Assembly: GCA_944326915.1 (NCBI GenBank)
Contig: CALVFT010000001.1
Span: 62,001-126,000 of the forward strand
Source of the DNA: Candidatus Gastranaerophilales bacterium
GTDB taxonomy: Bacteria; Cyanobacteriota; Vampirovibrionia; Gastranaerophilales; Gastranaerophilaceae
Length of the DNA: 64,000 nt
Direction of reading: 5' to 3'
The notes beneath the pieces are model-generated. The model was not told the origin of the DNA and ran no database searches. It saw nothing but the letters and a program-made list of their open reading frames with translations. Shown here one piece after another: positions 42,709-51,465 of this stretch. The number at the start of each line of letters is the position of its first letter. Within the stretch, counting starts at the first letter, position 1. Position numbers and translations under genes: made by a program.

Positions 42709-43891
42709 AAACTTCCTCCACAATTTTAGAAGCTATTTTTGACTTTTCCTGACGATCTATTTTCACAGTATCCAAGTTTTTATTTATCAAATAGACCTCA
42801 TTATAATCACTTGAAAAACCTATATCTTTTCTTGAAATATCATTTGCAACAAGAAAATCGCACCCCTTACGTTTAATCTTATCCTTTGCATATTCTAAAA
42901 GATTTTCACTTTCTGCACAAAAACCGACTATTATCTGATGAGTTTTTCTTGAAGAAATATCTTTTAAAATATCAGGATTTTTCACCAAAGTAAGAGTAAT
43001 TTCATCATCATTAGTTTTTTTAATTTTCTGTCCCGCTGTATTTTTAACTCTAAAATCAGCAACCGCAGCAGCCATAAAGATATAATCAGCAGACTCAAAT
43101 TCATCATTAACGGCATTTAACATATCTAATGCTGATTTTACTTTTACAACCTTATACGTTGCATCAATATCTTTTGTTGTAATTAAAACAACATCAGCTC
43201 CCTGAGCATTACAATAATCAGCCAAAGCTAGTCCCATTTTACCTGAGGAATAGTTAGAAATATATCTCACAGGATCAATGTCCTCTACAGTTCCTCCAGC
43301 TGTCACCACAATCTTTTTACCTTGTAAAAACCCATTTTTCTTCGGTATAGAATTTAACACTTCAACAGTTGTTTGATAAATTTTATCTAATGAAGCTAAC
43401 CTTCCCTTACCTTCTGTACCGCAAGCGAGATAACCTGAATCAGGTTCTACAATAGAATACATAGGATTTTTTAAAAGTTTTTGAATATTTTCTTGTACAA
43501 AAACATTATTCCACATATTTGTATTCATCGCGGGTGCAAATACAATAGGTTTTGCAAATGCAGAAATTACAGAAGTCAAAAGATTATCACAAATTCCATT
43601 AACGACCTTCCCAATAGTATTTGCTGTCGCAGGACAAATTACCATAATATCTGCTTCATCTGCATATGAAATATGTTCAGGTTTAAAATCCTTTACATCA
43701 AACTCTTCAATTCCAATTTCATTTTGACTCAAATTCTGCAAAGTTAATTTTGTGACAAAATTAAGAGCATTTGGAGTACAAATCACTCTAACATTTGCAT
43801 TTTGTCTTTTAAACATTCTTATAAGCTCACAAGACTTATAAGCAGCAATACCTGCAGTAATCCCGATAAGAATATTTTTACCAGAAAGCAT
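42674..43891 (-). CDS. coaBC: Phosphopantothenoylcysteine decarboxylase/synthetase CoaBC
   Basis: Bifunctional coenzyme A enzyme: CTP-dependent ligation of 4'-phosphopantothenate and Cys, then FMN-dependent decarboxylation. The N-terminal CoaC domain shows ILIGITAGIAAYKSCELIR, CPATANTIGKVVNGICDNLLT, the substrate motif PAMNTNMW and GYLACGTEGKGRL. The C-terminal CoaB domain shows VVTAGGTVEDIDPVRYISNYSSGKMG, AAAVADFRV, and IVGFCAESENL with the AxxK-type KIKRKGCDFLVANDI. 405 residues, normal length. Its ATG overlaps the gmk stop (TAATG). Confidence 0.96.
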   Translation of the reverse strand: MLSGKNILIGITAGIAAYKSCELIRMFKRQNANVRVICTPNALNFVTKLTLQNLSQNEIGIEEFDVKDFKPEHISYADEADIMVICPATANTIGKVVNGICDNLLTSVISAFAKPIVFAPAMNTNMWNNVFVQENIQKLLKNPMYSIVEPDSGYLACGTEGKGRLASLDKIYQTTVEVLNSIPKKNGFLQGKKIVVTAGGTVEDIDPVRYISNYSSGKMGLALADYCNAQGADVVLITTKDIDATYKVVKVKSALDMLNAVNDEFESADYIFMAAAVADFRVKNTAGQKIKKTNDDEITLTLVKNPDILKDISSRKTHQIIVGFCAESENLLEYAKDKIKRKGCDFLVANDISRKDIGFSSDYNEVYLINKNLDTVKIDRQEKSKIASKIVEEVYAKTGCLQTCR

Positions 43892-44448
43892 TATGCTAAC
43901 TCCTTTTTGATAATATATTCAAGAGACTCAATAGCATTTTCAATATCATCATTTATTATTTGATAATCAAAACTTTCAGCACGCTCAAGCTCTTTTTTTA
44001 CCGCATCCAAACGTCTTTGAATAGTAGCCTCATCTTCTGTATGACGACCTCTTAATCGTTTTTCTAGTGCTTCAAATGAAGGAGGGGCAATAAATATCAA
44101 AACAGACTCAGGCATTTTCTTTTTTACCTGCATTGCTCCTTGTGTATCAATCTCAAGAATCAAATTTTTTCCATCTTCAAGACACTGCATAATATATTTT
44201 TGTTTTGTTCCATAAAAATTCCCTGCGAACTCTGCCCATTCAAGGAATTTATCACCATCTATGCATTCTTTAAATTCTTCTTTAGATAAGAAAAAATAAT
44301 TAACCCCGTCAACTTCTCCCGGACGCATTTGCCTAGTCGTGCATGAAATTGACAGCGTAAAATGAGGATTTCTTTTTAAAAATCCACCAATCACGGTACC
44401 TTTACCTACGCCAGATGACCCTGATATTACGAATAATTTTTTGTTCAT
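43891..44448 (-). CDS. gmk: Guanylate kinase
   Basis: GMP + ATP to GDP + ADP. 185 residues: P-loop ISGSSGVGKGT, the GMP-binding SCTTRQMRPGEVDGVNYFF and GNFYGTK, LILEIDTQGAMQVKK, and the lid RLRGRHTEDEATIQRRL. The frame continues upstream to 44583, but that part has no homology to the family, so I take ATG 44448. No Shine-Dalgarno precedes it, and only 14 nt separate it from the divergent histidine kinase start. The message may therefore be leaderless or begin inside the kinase gene. First gene of gmk-coaBC-nif3-like. Confidence 0.95.
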   Translation of the reverse strand: MNKKLFVISGSSGVGKGTVIGGFLKRNPHFTLSISCTTRQMRPGEVDGVNYFFLSKEEFKECIDGDKFLEWAEFAGNFYGTKQKYIMQCLEDGKNLILEIDTQGAMQVKKKMPESVLIFIAPPSFEALEKRLRGRHTEDEATIQRRLDAVKKELERAESFDYQIINDDIENAIESLEYIIKKELA

Positions 44449-44462
44449 ATTATAATTATACA
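44449..44462. promoter_or_regulatory. 14-nt gap between divergent gmk and histidine kinase starts
   Basis: TATAATTATACA lies between the two divergent ATGs. TATAATTATA is palindromic and resembles a -10 box on both strands. There is no room for a ribosome-binding site on either side. Confidence 0.45.
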
Positions 44463-45632
44463 ATGAATAAATCTGATAACCATAAACAGGTATATAAATT
44501 TGTAAAAAAATTAAACACTTTAAAAACCTACAAAGACCTAAGCAAAGAAGTTGTTGAAAACCTGCTTGATTTGACCGGAGCATTGGTATGCTGGATTTGT
44601 CTGGTCAACCCTGCAACAAGCAGAATTGAGCTCAAAAAGTTTCAATACGCTCACACCTACGAAAAAAACTTAAGTCTTAAAGAAGAAGTAGAAAATATCC
44701 ACATAATAAGTTCAGAACTACTAACAAGCAATTTTGAACCTGAAGATGCTCTTGATTTTTTCTATTCAACATCAAAAAACGAAAAAATTCTTGAACCTAT
44801 AATATATAGAGAAAATTTACTAGGATACGTAGGGCTTATCGGTAACAATCAATATTTTCATGATACTTACAATGACAGTGTTGGAATTATACTTGAAAAT
44901 ATCAATTCCAGACTCGAAATCATTTCACTTTATGAAGAAAAAGCGAGATCAATGAAAGAAAGAGTAGAATTTCTTGCAAGTATCTCTCATGAATTTAAAA
45001 CCCCACTTAACTCAATAATAGGTTTTTCAGATATTCTAAAAAACAAAATTACAAACCCTGAAAATCACAAATACATTGATAATATATCTAAAAGTTCACG
45101 GTTTCTTCTAAGTTTAATCAAAGACACACTAGATCTATCTCGTGCGGAATCAGCACCAATGGAGTTAAGATATGAAAAATTCAGACCTAAAGAAGTAATT
45201 TCTGACATCATATGGAGTTTCGATGAAATAAAACATGAAAAAGGTTTGGATTTTAGCTACACACTTTCTGATGTTGAAATTTCTGCGGATCTAAAACGCT
45301 TTCAACAACTTATATACAACCTTATATCAAACGCAATAAAATTCAGCAAACAAGGTGGAATAATTACAATTGTAACTTATATAAACGAAAACAACGAATT
45401 TGTTTTTGAAATTAAAGATACTGGAGATGGCATAAGCAAAAAAGACGGAGAAAAAATATTCAACTTTTTTTCTCAAGTAAACAGAAACCAACTTAAACGT
45501 CAACAAGGATCCGGGGTCGGACTTGCGATATGTAAAACCATTGCAAAAGCCCATGGCGGAGATATTTTCTTCAAATCGAGACTACACCATGGAAGCACTT
45601 TTTGGTTTACAATTCCACAAGAAAACATATAA
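44463..45632 (+). CDS. GAF-like sensor histidine kinase, cytoplasmic
   Basis: 389 residues. Residues about 15-150 look like a GAF-type sensor (KLNTLKTYKDLSKEVVENLLDLTGALVCWICLV in outline). Then HisKA with the phospho-acceptor His in FLASISHEFKTPLNSIIGFS, and HATPase_c with N-box LISNAIKFS, G1 DTGDGISKKDGEKIF and G2 GSGVGLAICKTIAKAHGG. No TM helix, so it senses a cytoplasmic signal. No response regulator is adjacent. The start at 44463 (MNKSDNHK) is chosen because the longer frame overlaps gmk. Neither start has a ribosome-binding site. Confidence 0.9.
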   Translation: MNKSDNHKQVYKFVKKLNTLKTYKDLSKEVVENLLDLTGALVCWICLVNPATSRIELKKFQYAHTYEKNLSLKEEVENIHIISSELLTSNFEPEDALDFFYSTSKNEKILEPIIYRENLLGYVGLIGNNQYFHDTYNDSVGIILENINSRLEIISLYEEKARSMKERVEFLASISHEFKTPLNSIIGFSDILKNKITNPENHKYIDNISKSSRFLLSLIKDTLDLSRAESAPMELRYEKFRPKEVISDIIWSFDEIKHEKGLDFSYTLSDVEISADLKRFQQLIYNLISNAIKFSKQGGIITIVTYINENNEFVFEIKDTGDGISKKDGEKIFNFFSQVNRNQLKRQQGSGVGLAICKTIAKAHGGDIFFKSRLHHGSTFWFTIPQENI

Positions 45633-45665
45633 AAAAGGCCTCTTGAATAAGAGGCCTTTTTTTTA
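45633..45665. terminator. Bidirectional terminator
   Basis: AAAAAGGCCTCTT and AAGAGGCCTTTTT form a strong GC-containing stem directly after the kinase stop codon, followed by eight T. The convergent transporter gene ends 24 nt further on. Confidence 0.93.
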
Positions 45666-45688
45666 TTAATTTTAGCGACCTTAATCAC

Positions 45689-47077
45689 TTATTTTTGCTG
45701 TTTAGCTTTTCTTTCATCAAGCATTATCACTGTACAAATTGCAATACAAATTACAGCTGAGAATACCCAAAATACAATAGCACCATTCCAGCCGAACTTA
45801 TCTACCATAAAACCTGTACCGGTAGAAGAAAGAACTGCGCCAATGTATCCAAATGTTCCAGTGAAGCCTGTAGCAGCAGAAGCAACTTTTTTAGAGCTTG
45901 ATTCTACAGCACACAAACCTCCAATCATCATCTGAGGTCCATATGTAAATGCACCCAATAATCCGATTAAGATAAAATCGATATTGCTAATTGTATTGAA
46001 TTTCAACAATAATAAACAAACAACAACACCTGCAAGATAAATTAAATTAACAGGAGCTCTTTGTCCTTTGAAAATCTTATCAGAAATTAGACCTGCGCAA
46101 ATTGTACCTGCAATACCAACAAGAGGTAATGAGCTCAACTTCATTGCAGCTAATTCCAATGAATTTTGTTTAGCTTCACTTAAGTATTTTATCATCCAGT
46201 CTTCTGCACCGAATCTGATTATATAAACAAAAATATAAGCAATAGCTAATAACCAAATAGTTTTATTGTACAAAATATTTTGCTTAAATATCTCAACATA
46301 AGATCTATTATCTTCTTCACAATCAGCTTTCTTTGCAGAAGGTTCTTCATTATATGTCTCAATATCAGGCAAGCCTAAAGACTGAGGTCTATCTCTTAGT
46401 CTGTTATATAACCATATAGCTACAATAATAGCTAGTGAACCAGGTACGAAAAATGCCATCTTCCAACCAAAATGAGCTACCAAAAATCCTGATACAATTA
46501 CACTTAAGAATGTACCTACTTGGTGAGAACAAGACCATAAAGACCATTTTGTTCCTCTTTCAGAGTTTGAATACCAGTAAGTTAAACTCTTGGCAACAGC
46601 CGGAAATCCTGCTGATTGGAACCAACCACTTGCACCCCAGAAAAATACAAATAGCCATAACAAAATAGTATTTGTAGGTAGTCCAAAAAATGAAACATGA
46701 CCCGGTGTTATAAATAATGCAGACAAACCAAAACAAAGGTTTGCAATAGCTGTCATAATTAAAGCTGTAGGTAAGAATTTTCTAACATCTGAACCATCAG
46801 CTAAAACACCATTTACAAATTTACCTATACCGTAAGTTAAGTACAAAGAACTTCCTAAAAGTCCCAATTCTGTATTGGAATATCCGTATTCCGCACTTAA
46901 CCCAGGTAAAGCTACAGCGATATTCTTTTTACACAAGTAGAATACCGTATAACCGATAAAACATGCATAAAATATTCTCAATCTCCAATGAGAATACATG
47001 CTCTTCACCTGTTGAGGATCTTGAATTGTCTCTTTTACAGGCGGTTCTTTAAAAAATTGAGCTAATTTTTCTAACAT
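45689..47077 (-). CDS. MFS organophosphate:phosphate antiporter family transporter
   Basis: 462 residues and 12 predicted TM helices, with a cytoplasmic loop between helices 6 and 7 (RDRPQSLGLPDIETYNEE). The opening WRLRIFYACFIGYTVFYLCKKNIAVALP is typical of GlpT/UhpT/UhpC proteins, which exchange sugar phosphates or glycerol-3-phosphate for phosphate. GNVLADGSDVRKFLP-like and GASGWFQSAGFPAVAKSLTYWYSNSERGTKWSLW segments match that family. It could be a hexose-phosphate carrier or a UhpC-type sensor; substrate cannot be fixed. It lies 5 nt after the dnaQ-like gene on the same strand. Confidence 0.85.
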   Translation of the reverse strand: MLEKLAQFFKEPPVKETIQDPQQVKSMYSHWRLRIFYACFIGYTVFYLCKKNIAVALPGLSAEYGYSNTELGLLGSSLYLTYGIGKFVNGVLADGSDVRKFLPTALIMTAIANLCFGLSALFITPGHVSFFGLPTNTILLWLFVFFWGASGWFQSAGFPAVAKSLTYWYSNSERGTKWSLWSCSHQVGTFLSVIVSGFLVAHFGWKMAFFVPGSLAIIVAIWLYNRLRDRPQSLGLPDIETYNEEPSAKKADCEEDNRSYVEIFKQNILYNKTIWLLAIAYIFVYIIRFGAEDWMIKYLSEAKQNSLELAAMKLSSLPLVGIAGTICAGLISDKIFKGQRAPVNLIYLAGVVVCLLLLKFNTISNIDFILIGLLGAFTYGPQMMIGGLCAVESSSKKVASAATGFTGTFGYIGAVLSSTGTGFMVDKFGWNGAIVFWVFSAVICIAICTVIMLDERKAKQQK

Positions 47078-47082
47078 AATTT

Positions 47083-48000
47083 CTACTTTCCTGCCTTTAT
47101 TACTTGAATATTTCGTGTCTCTGTAATTTCTTGACGAGCATCTTTTATAAGTTCACGTTTTTCCTCATCCAATCTGCTACCGCCAACAAGTCTGTCTACA
47201 AATCCTGTATTTAATTTTACAGCCTTCTCCAATGCTCCGACTTCTTCCAATACATCTTTTATCTGATGTAAATCATAGCCAAATGATTGTTTTGAATTAT
47301 AAACAAGAGTCTCACCTGTTTGCGCAATAATAGGTTCCCCTCCTTGTTCAAAATATAGTTTAAATACTGACTTTAAATCCTGTAATTCTGATTGCAAAGT
47401 TGTAATTGTATTTTGAATTCTCAAAAATCTTTCGAATAAATACTCAACATTATCAAGCTGCTTAACTTCCCAATCATATTTTTGAAGATATAACTTCTTT
47501 AGTTTTGGATAACTTAAAGCCAATCCCATAGTATCAGCCATAGCTCTATGGTGATTTGTCAATTCTACCTTAAAACGTTGTGTCAAAGCATCAAGTCCAT
47601 GAGATGGCAAATCAGGATATACCTCTTTAAACATCTGCTGAGAATCAATTCTTGGATTGTTCAATTCTTTTCCACAAGTTCTTAAAGATGCTTCATTCAA
47701 AAAAGAATAATCAAAAATACAGTTATGAGCAACAATAGGATAATCTCCAATAAACTCAAGAATTTTAGGCATAGCTTCTGCTTCTGTCGGAGCATCTGCA
47801 ACCATTTCAGGAGTAATGCCATGAATTGCCATACTTGACTTTCTTATATGCTGCTCAGGGTTGATAAGTGTTTGAAATTCATCTTTTATTTTGCCGTTTT
47901 CTAGTCTAACAGCAGCAAACTCAACCATCTTTTCTTTTGTAAAATCCAATCCCGTAGTTTCTGTATCCAGAACAATTTCTATTACTTTTTTCCTAGCCAT
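47083..48000 (-). CDS. DnaQ-like 3'-5' exonuclease (DNA Pol III epsilon family)
   Basis: 305 residues. The N-terminal 180 residues are a DEDDh exonuclease: IVLDTETTGLDFTKEKMVEFAAV (ExoI, D and E), IVAHNCIFDYSFLN (ExoII, D) and HHRAMADTM (ExoIII, H and D). All catalytic residues are present. The C-terminal 120 residues are helical and family-unclear, with a coiled region. It may be the proofreading subunit or a separate repair exonuclease. TAGGAT precedes the ATG. Divergent from trxA, co-directional with the transporter gene. Confidence 0.88.
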   Translation of the reverse strand: MARKKVIEIVLDTETTGLDFTKEKMVEFAAVRLENGKIKDEFQTLINPEQHIRKSSMAIHGITPEMVADAPTEAEAMPKILEFIGDYPIVAHNCIFDYSFLNEASLRTCGKELNNPRIDSQQMFKEVYPDLPSHGLDALTQRFKVELTNHHRAMADTMGLALSYPKLKKLYLQKYDWEVKQLDNVEYLFERFLRIQNTITTLQSELQDLKSVFKLYFEQGGEPIIAQTGETLVYNSKQSFGYDLHQIKDVLEEVGALEKAVKLNTGFVDRLVGGSRLDEEKRELIKDARQEITETRNIQVIKAGK

Positions 48001-48091
48001 TATCTTATCCTATAGAGTACTAATAAGATAATAGCACAAAAAATTTTTCTGTGCTAAAATGAGAGCGTTAAAATAAAGTTAAGGAGATGTT

Positions 48092-48415
48092 ATGTCTAAC
48101 GCAATCGATATTAATGATGCAAATTTTGAGACAGAAGTACTAAACTCTGAACAGCCTGTAGTGGTTGACTTTTGGGCTCCTTGGTGCGGACCTTGCAGAA
48201 AGCTTGGCCCAATCTTGGACGAAGTTGCATCTGAATTTGAAGGAAAAGTAAAATTCGTTAAAGTTAATACTGATGAAAACCTAAAGACAGCTCAAAATTA
48301 TTCAATCAGCGGTCTTCCAAGTTTGTTAGTGTTCAAAAACGGAAAAGCTTTGGAAAGATTAGTAGGACTTATGCCTAAGTCTACAATCATTTCAAATATC
48401 GAAAAACATTTATAA
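48092..48415 (+). CDS. trxA: Thioredoxin
   Basis: 107 residues with the active site FWAPWCGPCRKL, the cis-Pro loop ISGLPSLLVFKNG, and a buried Asp in VVDFWAPW. Cytoplasmic disulfide reductant. AAGGAGATGTT precedes the ATG. Single gene with its own terminator. Standard length. Confidence 0.97.
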   Translation: MSNAIDINDANFETEVLNSEQPVVVDFWAPWCGPCRKLGPILDEVASEFEGKVKFVKVNTDENLKTAQNYSISGLPSLLVFKNGKALERLVGLMPKSTIISNIEKHL

Positions 48416-48437
48416 TTTTATATTGTTAAGAATTATT

Positions 48438-48482
48438 AACCCGTACAGAAGTCTCAATCTGTTTCTCTGTACGGGTTTTAAT
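48438..48482 (+). terminator. Terminator of trxA
   Basis: AACCCGTACAGA and TCTGTACGGGTT form a perfect 12-bp stem with a 16-nt loop, followed by TTAATATTT. Confidence 0.82.
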
Positions 48483-48590
48483 ATTTATTATATTTTTAAA
48501 TTTATTTTAATTAAAGTTTTCACATCCTAATTCCGATATTAACATTAGGGACAAGTATGTCTTAGTAAGTTACAAGGAATTTCACATTTT

Positions 48591-51434
48591 ATGGAAATGA
48601 AAAGTATTTCAGAACTTAAAAAACAATTTTCTGTTAGTACAGAATACATAAACCCAAACAATCCTAATGGCTTAAGTACAGATAAACTTAAAGCCATGAT
48701 TAGCTATCAAAAAGCTCGTATAGCAGAAAATGAAGGTAAAGCTAAAAAAAATGGTGAAATTCAAGATCCTAAATGGGCTCAATATAGCTACGAAGAAATC
48801 ATCCAAATGGAAGAAAACGGTGTATCTATACCAAAAGAAGTTTTGGAAATAGCTCATGCTATGATGGATAGCGACCCTATAACATATGAAATTGCTATAA
48901 ATGAAGCAGAACAAGAACAAAATGTTGAAGACCAAAGTTCAACAGAAAAAACAGATGATACTTCTACAAAAAAAGCTTCTTTTTATAAATTAATAGCAAA
49001 AACCAGTGCAAAAATTGATCTTAGTGAACAAAAACAAGAACAAATAAAAAATGCAATCAATGAATTAACACCAGTTGCCAATGAAGCAAGTTCATTAAAA
49101 GACAGATTCATTGACAGACAAAAGAATGCGCTTGAAAAACTAAAAAAAATTGTTAAAGAGTGGAATGAAATCAAGAAAAAAGCTGATAAAGGTGAAAAAT
49201 TAACAAATTATGAACAAAAACGATACGAAGAATTAAGTAAATTATTCGAAGATGAATCAAAAGGTTCACAAGAAGAGTTTCCTACAAACAAAATTAAAGA
49301 AATTACGAAATCACTTCAAGAGATTGATCTGTTATCCCAAAAAGGGATAGCTATAGGTGCTGAAACAGCTGAATTAGGTGACGAAATAATCGACTTTACA
49401 AATCCATATTCTAATACAAAAGGTGCAACTAAAAATACTGCCTTAAACATTGGAAACATTGGATCAATCATGGCAATGATTGTAGGTAAAAAACTTGCAC
49501 AAGAAGCAATATCTGTTGGTACAGACACAAAAGAGTTTTCAAATGAATCTCAAATAACTGCAAACGAAATTGCTACAATACTTGATATACAAAAACCTTT
49601 ATCAGTAAATCAAGATACTCAAAAAACAGAAAACAATGAATTCCAAAACGAAACAAACACACTTCAAAATACAAATAACATAAATAATAGTGAAGATACA
49701 ACAAATATACAAAAACAAAATGATATACAAAATAAAAACGAAAATACTGCAACACAAGTTGTAGAAAATACCTCTGACAGCATAAAAATTCAACCAGCTG
49801 ATTCCTCTGCTGGCGGAGGAGAAAGTGCTACTGGTAAAAATACTAACGCAAATGCTAATAATATACCTACATCAACACAAAGTACACTTTCTCAAGTTGA
49901 TTCATCACAACAAAATTCTAAAACTACTACAAAACAAAAAGATGAAACACAAAATGTTAATGCTTCGAATGGTAAAGAAGCTGCTAAACAACTAAAAAGC
50001 GAAACTCCAAAAACAAAAAGTTCAGGACAAGAGACTGAAAAACAATCAAAAGAAATGGAGAAATGCGATAAAGAAACTAAAAAAACAGACAAAAAACTAA
50101 AAAAAGATGACAAAGCTCTACAAAAACAAATTAAAAAAGATGAAAAACTCCTAAAAGAAAATGAAAAAAAAGTAGAGGAAACCGTAAGAAAAATAGAAGA
50201 AGAACAACTCGAAGTTGAAAGTATGCAACTTCAAATGATGGCTCTGGACGAAATAATAAACTCCGGAGGTCAATCTGATGATGCAACAAATCCAACAACA
50301 TCATTTAGCATTAACAATAACGAAGGGAACGGTACAAATAGTGCAACTAACAACTCTGGTAATAACAGTGGAACAGACAAAGTTGCAAATGCAATTGCGC
50401 AATCAGAAGCTCTAAAAGGATTAGTTCAATATAAAGCTGCATCAATTGAAGTTAATGGTCAAAAGTTATACACACTCCAAAATTCTTCAAGTAAAACAGT
50501 TACTAGAATGAAAAAGACTCAAGTTCAGTATAACAAAGCCGTTAAAGCAACTCAAAAAGAATTACTAAAAGACCAACAAGAAGAATCTAAAGTTCTTAAA
50601 TTCGCAAATAAAGTAGAAAGTATCTGCTCTCCTATTGCAACAGCAGGTATGATTGTAAAAACTGTTGGTCAAATTTTAACAAAAGTTGTACTTCCTCCTT
50701 GGATACCAGTTGTCGGAGCAGTTATGGTTCCTGTAGGTGCTACTGCAGAAGCAGTGGGTAACTATGGTGTAGCTGCAGCAAATGTAACAAAAACAGTTTG
50801 TTATGCCCTAGAAGGCAACTTGCTTGGAGCTTTAACAAGCGCAGCTACAGGTATTATGTCAGGAGCATCTGCAATAAGTGCAACAAAACAAGCAACAGCA
50901 GGATTCCAAAACCTAAGCAAAAACATTGCAGGAGCCCAAGCGAGAGCTGCAGCGGCTCAAAGCGCAAAAGAAGCAGCTAAACAAGGTGCTAGTCAAGCGA
51001 CTGTAGATGGTATGAAAAATGGAGCTTCCCAAGAACTTGCATCTTCATCAACAGAGCAACTGACAAATCAGGCTAAACAAGGAGCTAAACTAGGTGCAAG
51101 CGAAGCTACAAAACAACAAGGTTTACAAGCTTCACAAGAAATAATGCAAAGAACTGCTTATGAAAGTACTACAAGTGGTATTAAAGAATTAGGAAAAACC
51201 TCATTTACAGAACTTGCAATGAATGCATCCTCTGGTCTTGGCACACTCGGTCAAGCTCTAGGAAACAACCAAAATAATGAAATGGCTAAAGCTCAAGCAT
51301 CAGGCAGTAAATTTATATACACTCCTAGTGAGTCAGTCAAGAAAATTCAAAAAAGTGTTCAAACGCAAAAAGTCGGTTTTGCAAATTACTATTCACAAAG
51401 CAACTCAGGCGGAGGACTTAATAAAAGAAGATAA
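48591..51434 (+). CDS. Large coiled-coil protein with a hydrophobic hairpin (947 aa)
   Basis: Unknown family. Start at ATG 48591 (MEMKSISELKKQF) with AAGGAA 12 nt upstream. Layout: helical, charged N-terminal third; an Asn/Gln/Thr/Ser-rich low-complexity linker (about 330-500); a dense Lys/Glu coiled coil (about 495-550: KEMEKCDKETKKTDKKLKK...); another Asn/Ser/Thr linker; then a hydrophobic hairpin at about 685-765 (LTKVVLPPWIPVVGAVMVPVGA ... LLGALTSAATGIMSGASAIS); and an Ala/Gln/Lys-rich C-terminal coil ending SNSGGGLNKRR. No signal peptide. Coiled coil around two hydrophobic helices recalls pore-forming translocators of the IpaB/SipB type, but no type III secretion genes are present, so this is a structural analogy only. 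Confidence 0.82.
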   Translation: MEMKSISELKKQFSVSTEYINPNNPNGLSTDKLKAMISYQKARIAENEGKAKKNGEIQDPKWAQYSYEEIIQMEENGVSIPKEVLEIAHAMMDSDPITYEIAINEAEQEQNVEDQSSTEKTDDTSTKKASFYKLIAKTSAKIDLSEQKQEQIKNAINELTPVANEASSLKDRFIDRQKNALEKLKKIVKEWNEIKKKADKGEKLTNYEQKRYEELSKLFEDESKGSQEEFPTNKIKEITKSLQEIDLLSQKGIAIGAETAELGDEIIDFTNPYSNTKGATKNTALNIGNIGSIMAMIVGKKLAQEAISVGTDTKEFSNESQITANEIATILDIQKPLSVNQDTQKTENNEFQNETNTLQNTNNINNSEDTTNIQKQNDIQNKNENTATQVVENTSDSIKIQPADSSAGGGESATGKNTNANANNIPTSTQSTLSQVDSSQQNSKTTTKQKDETQNVNASNGKEAAKQLKSETPKTKSSGQETEKQSKEMEKCDKETKKTDKKLKKDDKALQKQIKKDEKLLKENEKKVEETVRKIEEEQLEVESMQLQMMALDEIINSGGQSDDATNPTTSFSINNNEGNGTNSATNNSGNNSGTDKVANAIAQSEALKGLVQYKAASIEVNGQKLYTLQNSSSKTVTRMKKTQVQYNKAVKATQKELLKDQQEESKVLKFANKVESICSPIATAGMIVKTVGQILTKVVLPPWIPVVGAVMVPVGATAEAVGNYGVAAANVTKTVCYALEGNLLGALTSAATGIMSGASAISATKQATAGFQNLSKNIAGAQARAAAAQSAKEAAKQGASQATVDGMKNGASQELASSSTEQLTNQAKQGAKLGASEATKQQGLQASQEIMQRTAYESTTSGIKELGKTSFTELAMNASSGLGTLGQALGNNQNNEMAKAQASGSKFIYTPSESVKKIQKSVQTQKVGFANYYSQSNSGGGLNKRR

Positions 51435-51465
51435 AAAAAGATGGGATAAATCCCATCTTTTTTAT
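51434..51465. terminator. Bidirectional terminator
   Basis: AAAAAAGATGGGAT and ATCCCATCTTTTTT form a near-perfect stem between the convergent 947-residue gene and the amylase gene. Its 3' side overlaps the end of the amylase coding sequence by a few bases. Confidence 0.88.

Noticed and set aside
48672-48935. Phe/Ile-rich frames antisense to the 947-residue gene (also at 49573-49793 and 49892-50113)
   Set aside because: They mirror Lys/Glu/Asn-rich codons of the sense gene, which always give Phe/Leu/Ser-rich antisense frames; no start signals.
48591-51434. Idea that the 947-residue protein is a type III secretion translocator
   Set aside because: Only the general layout agrees; no type III apparatus, chaperone or effector genes occur in the window. 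Kept as an analogy only.
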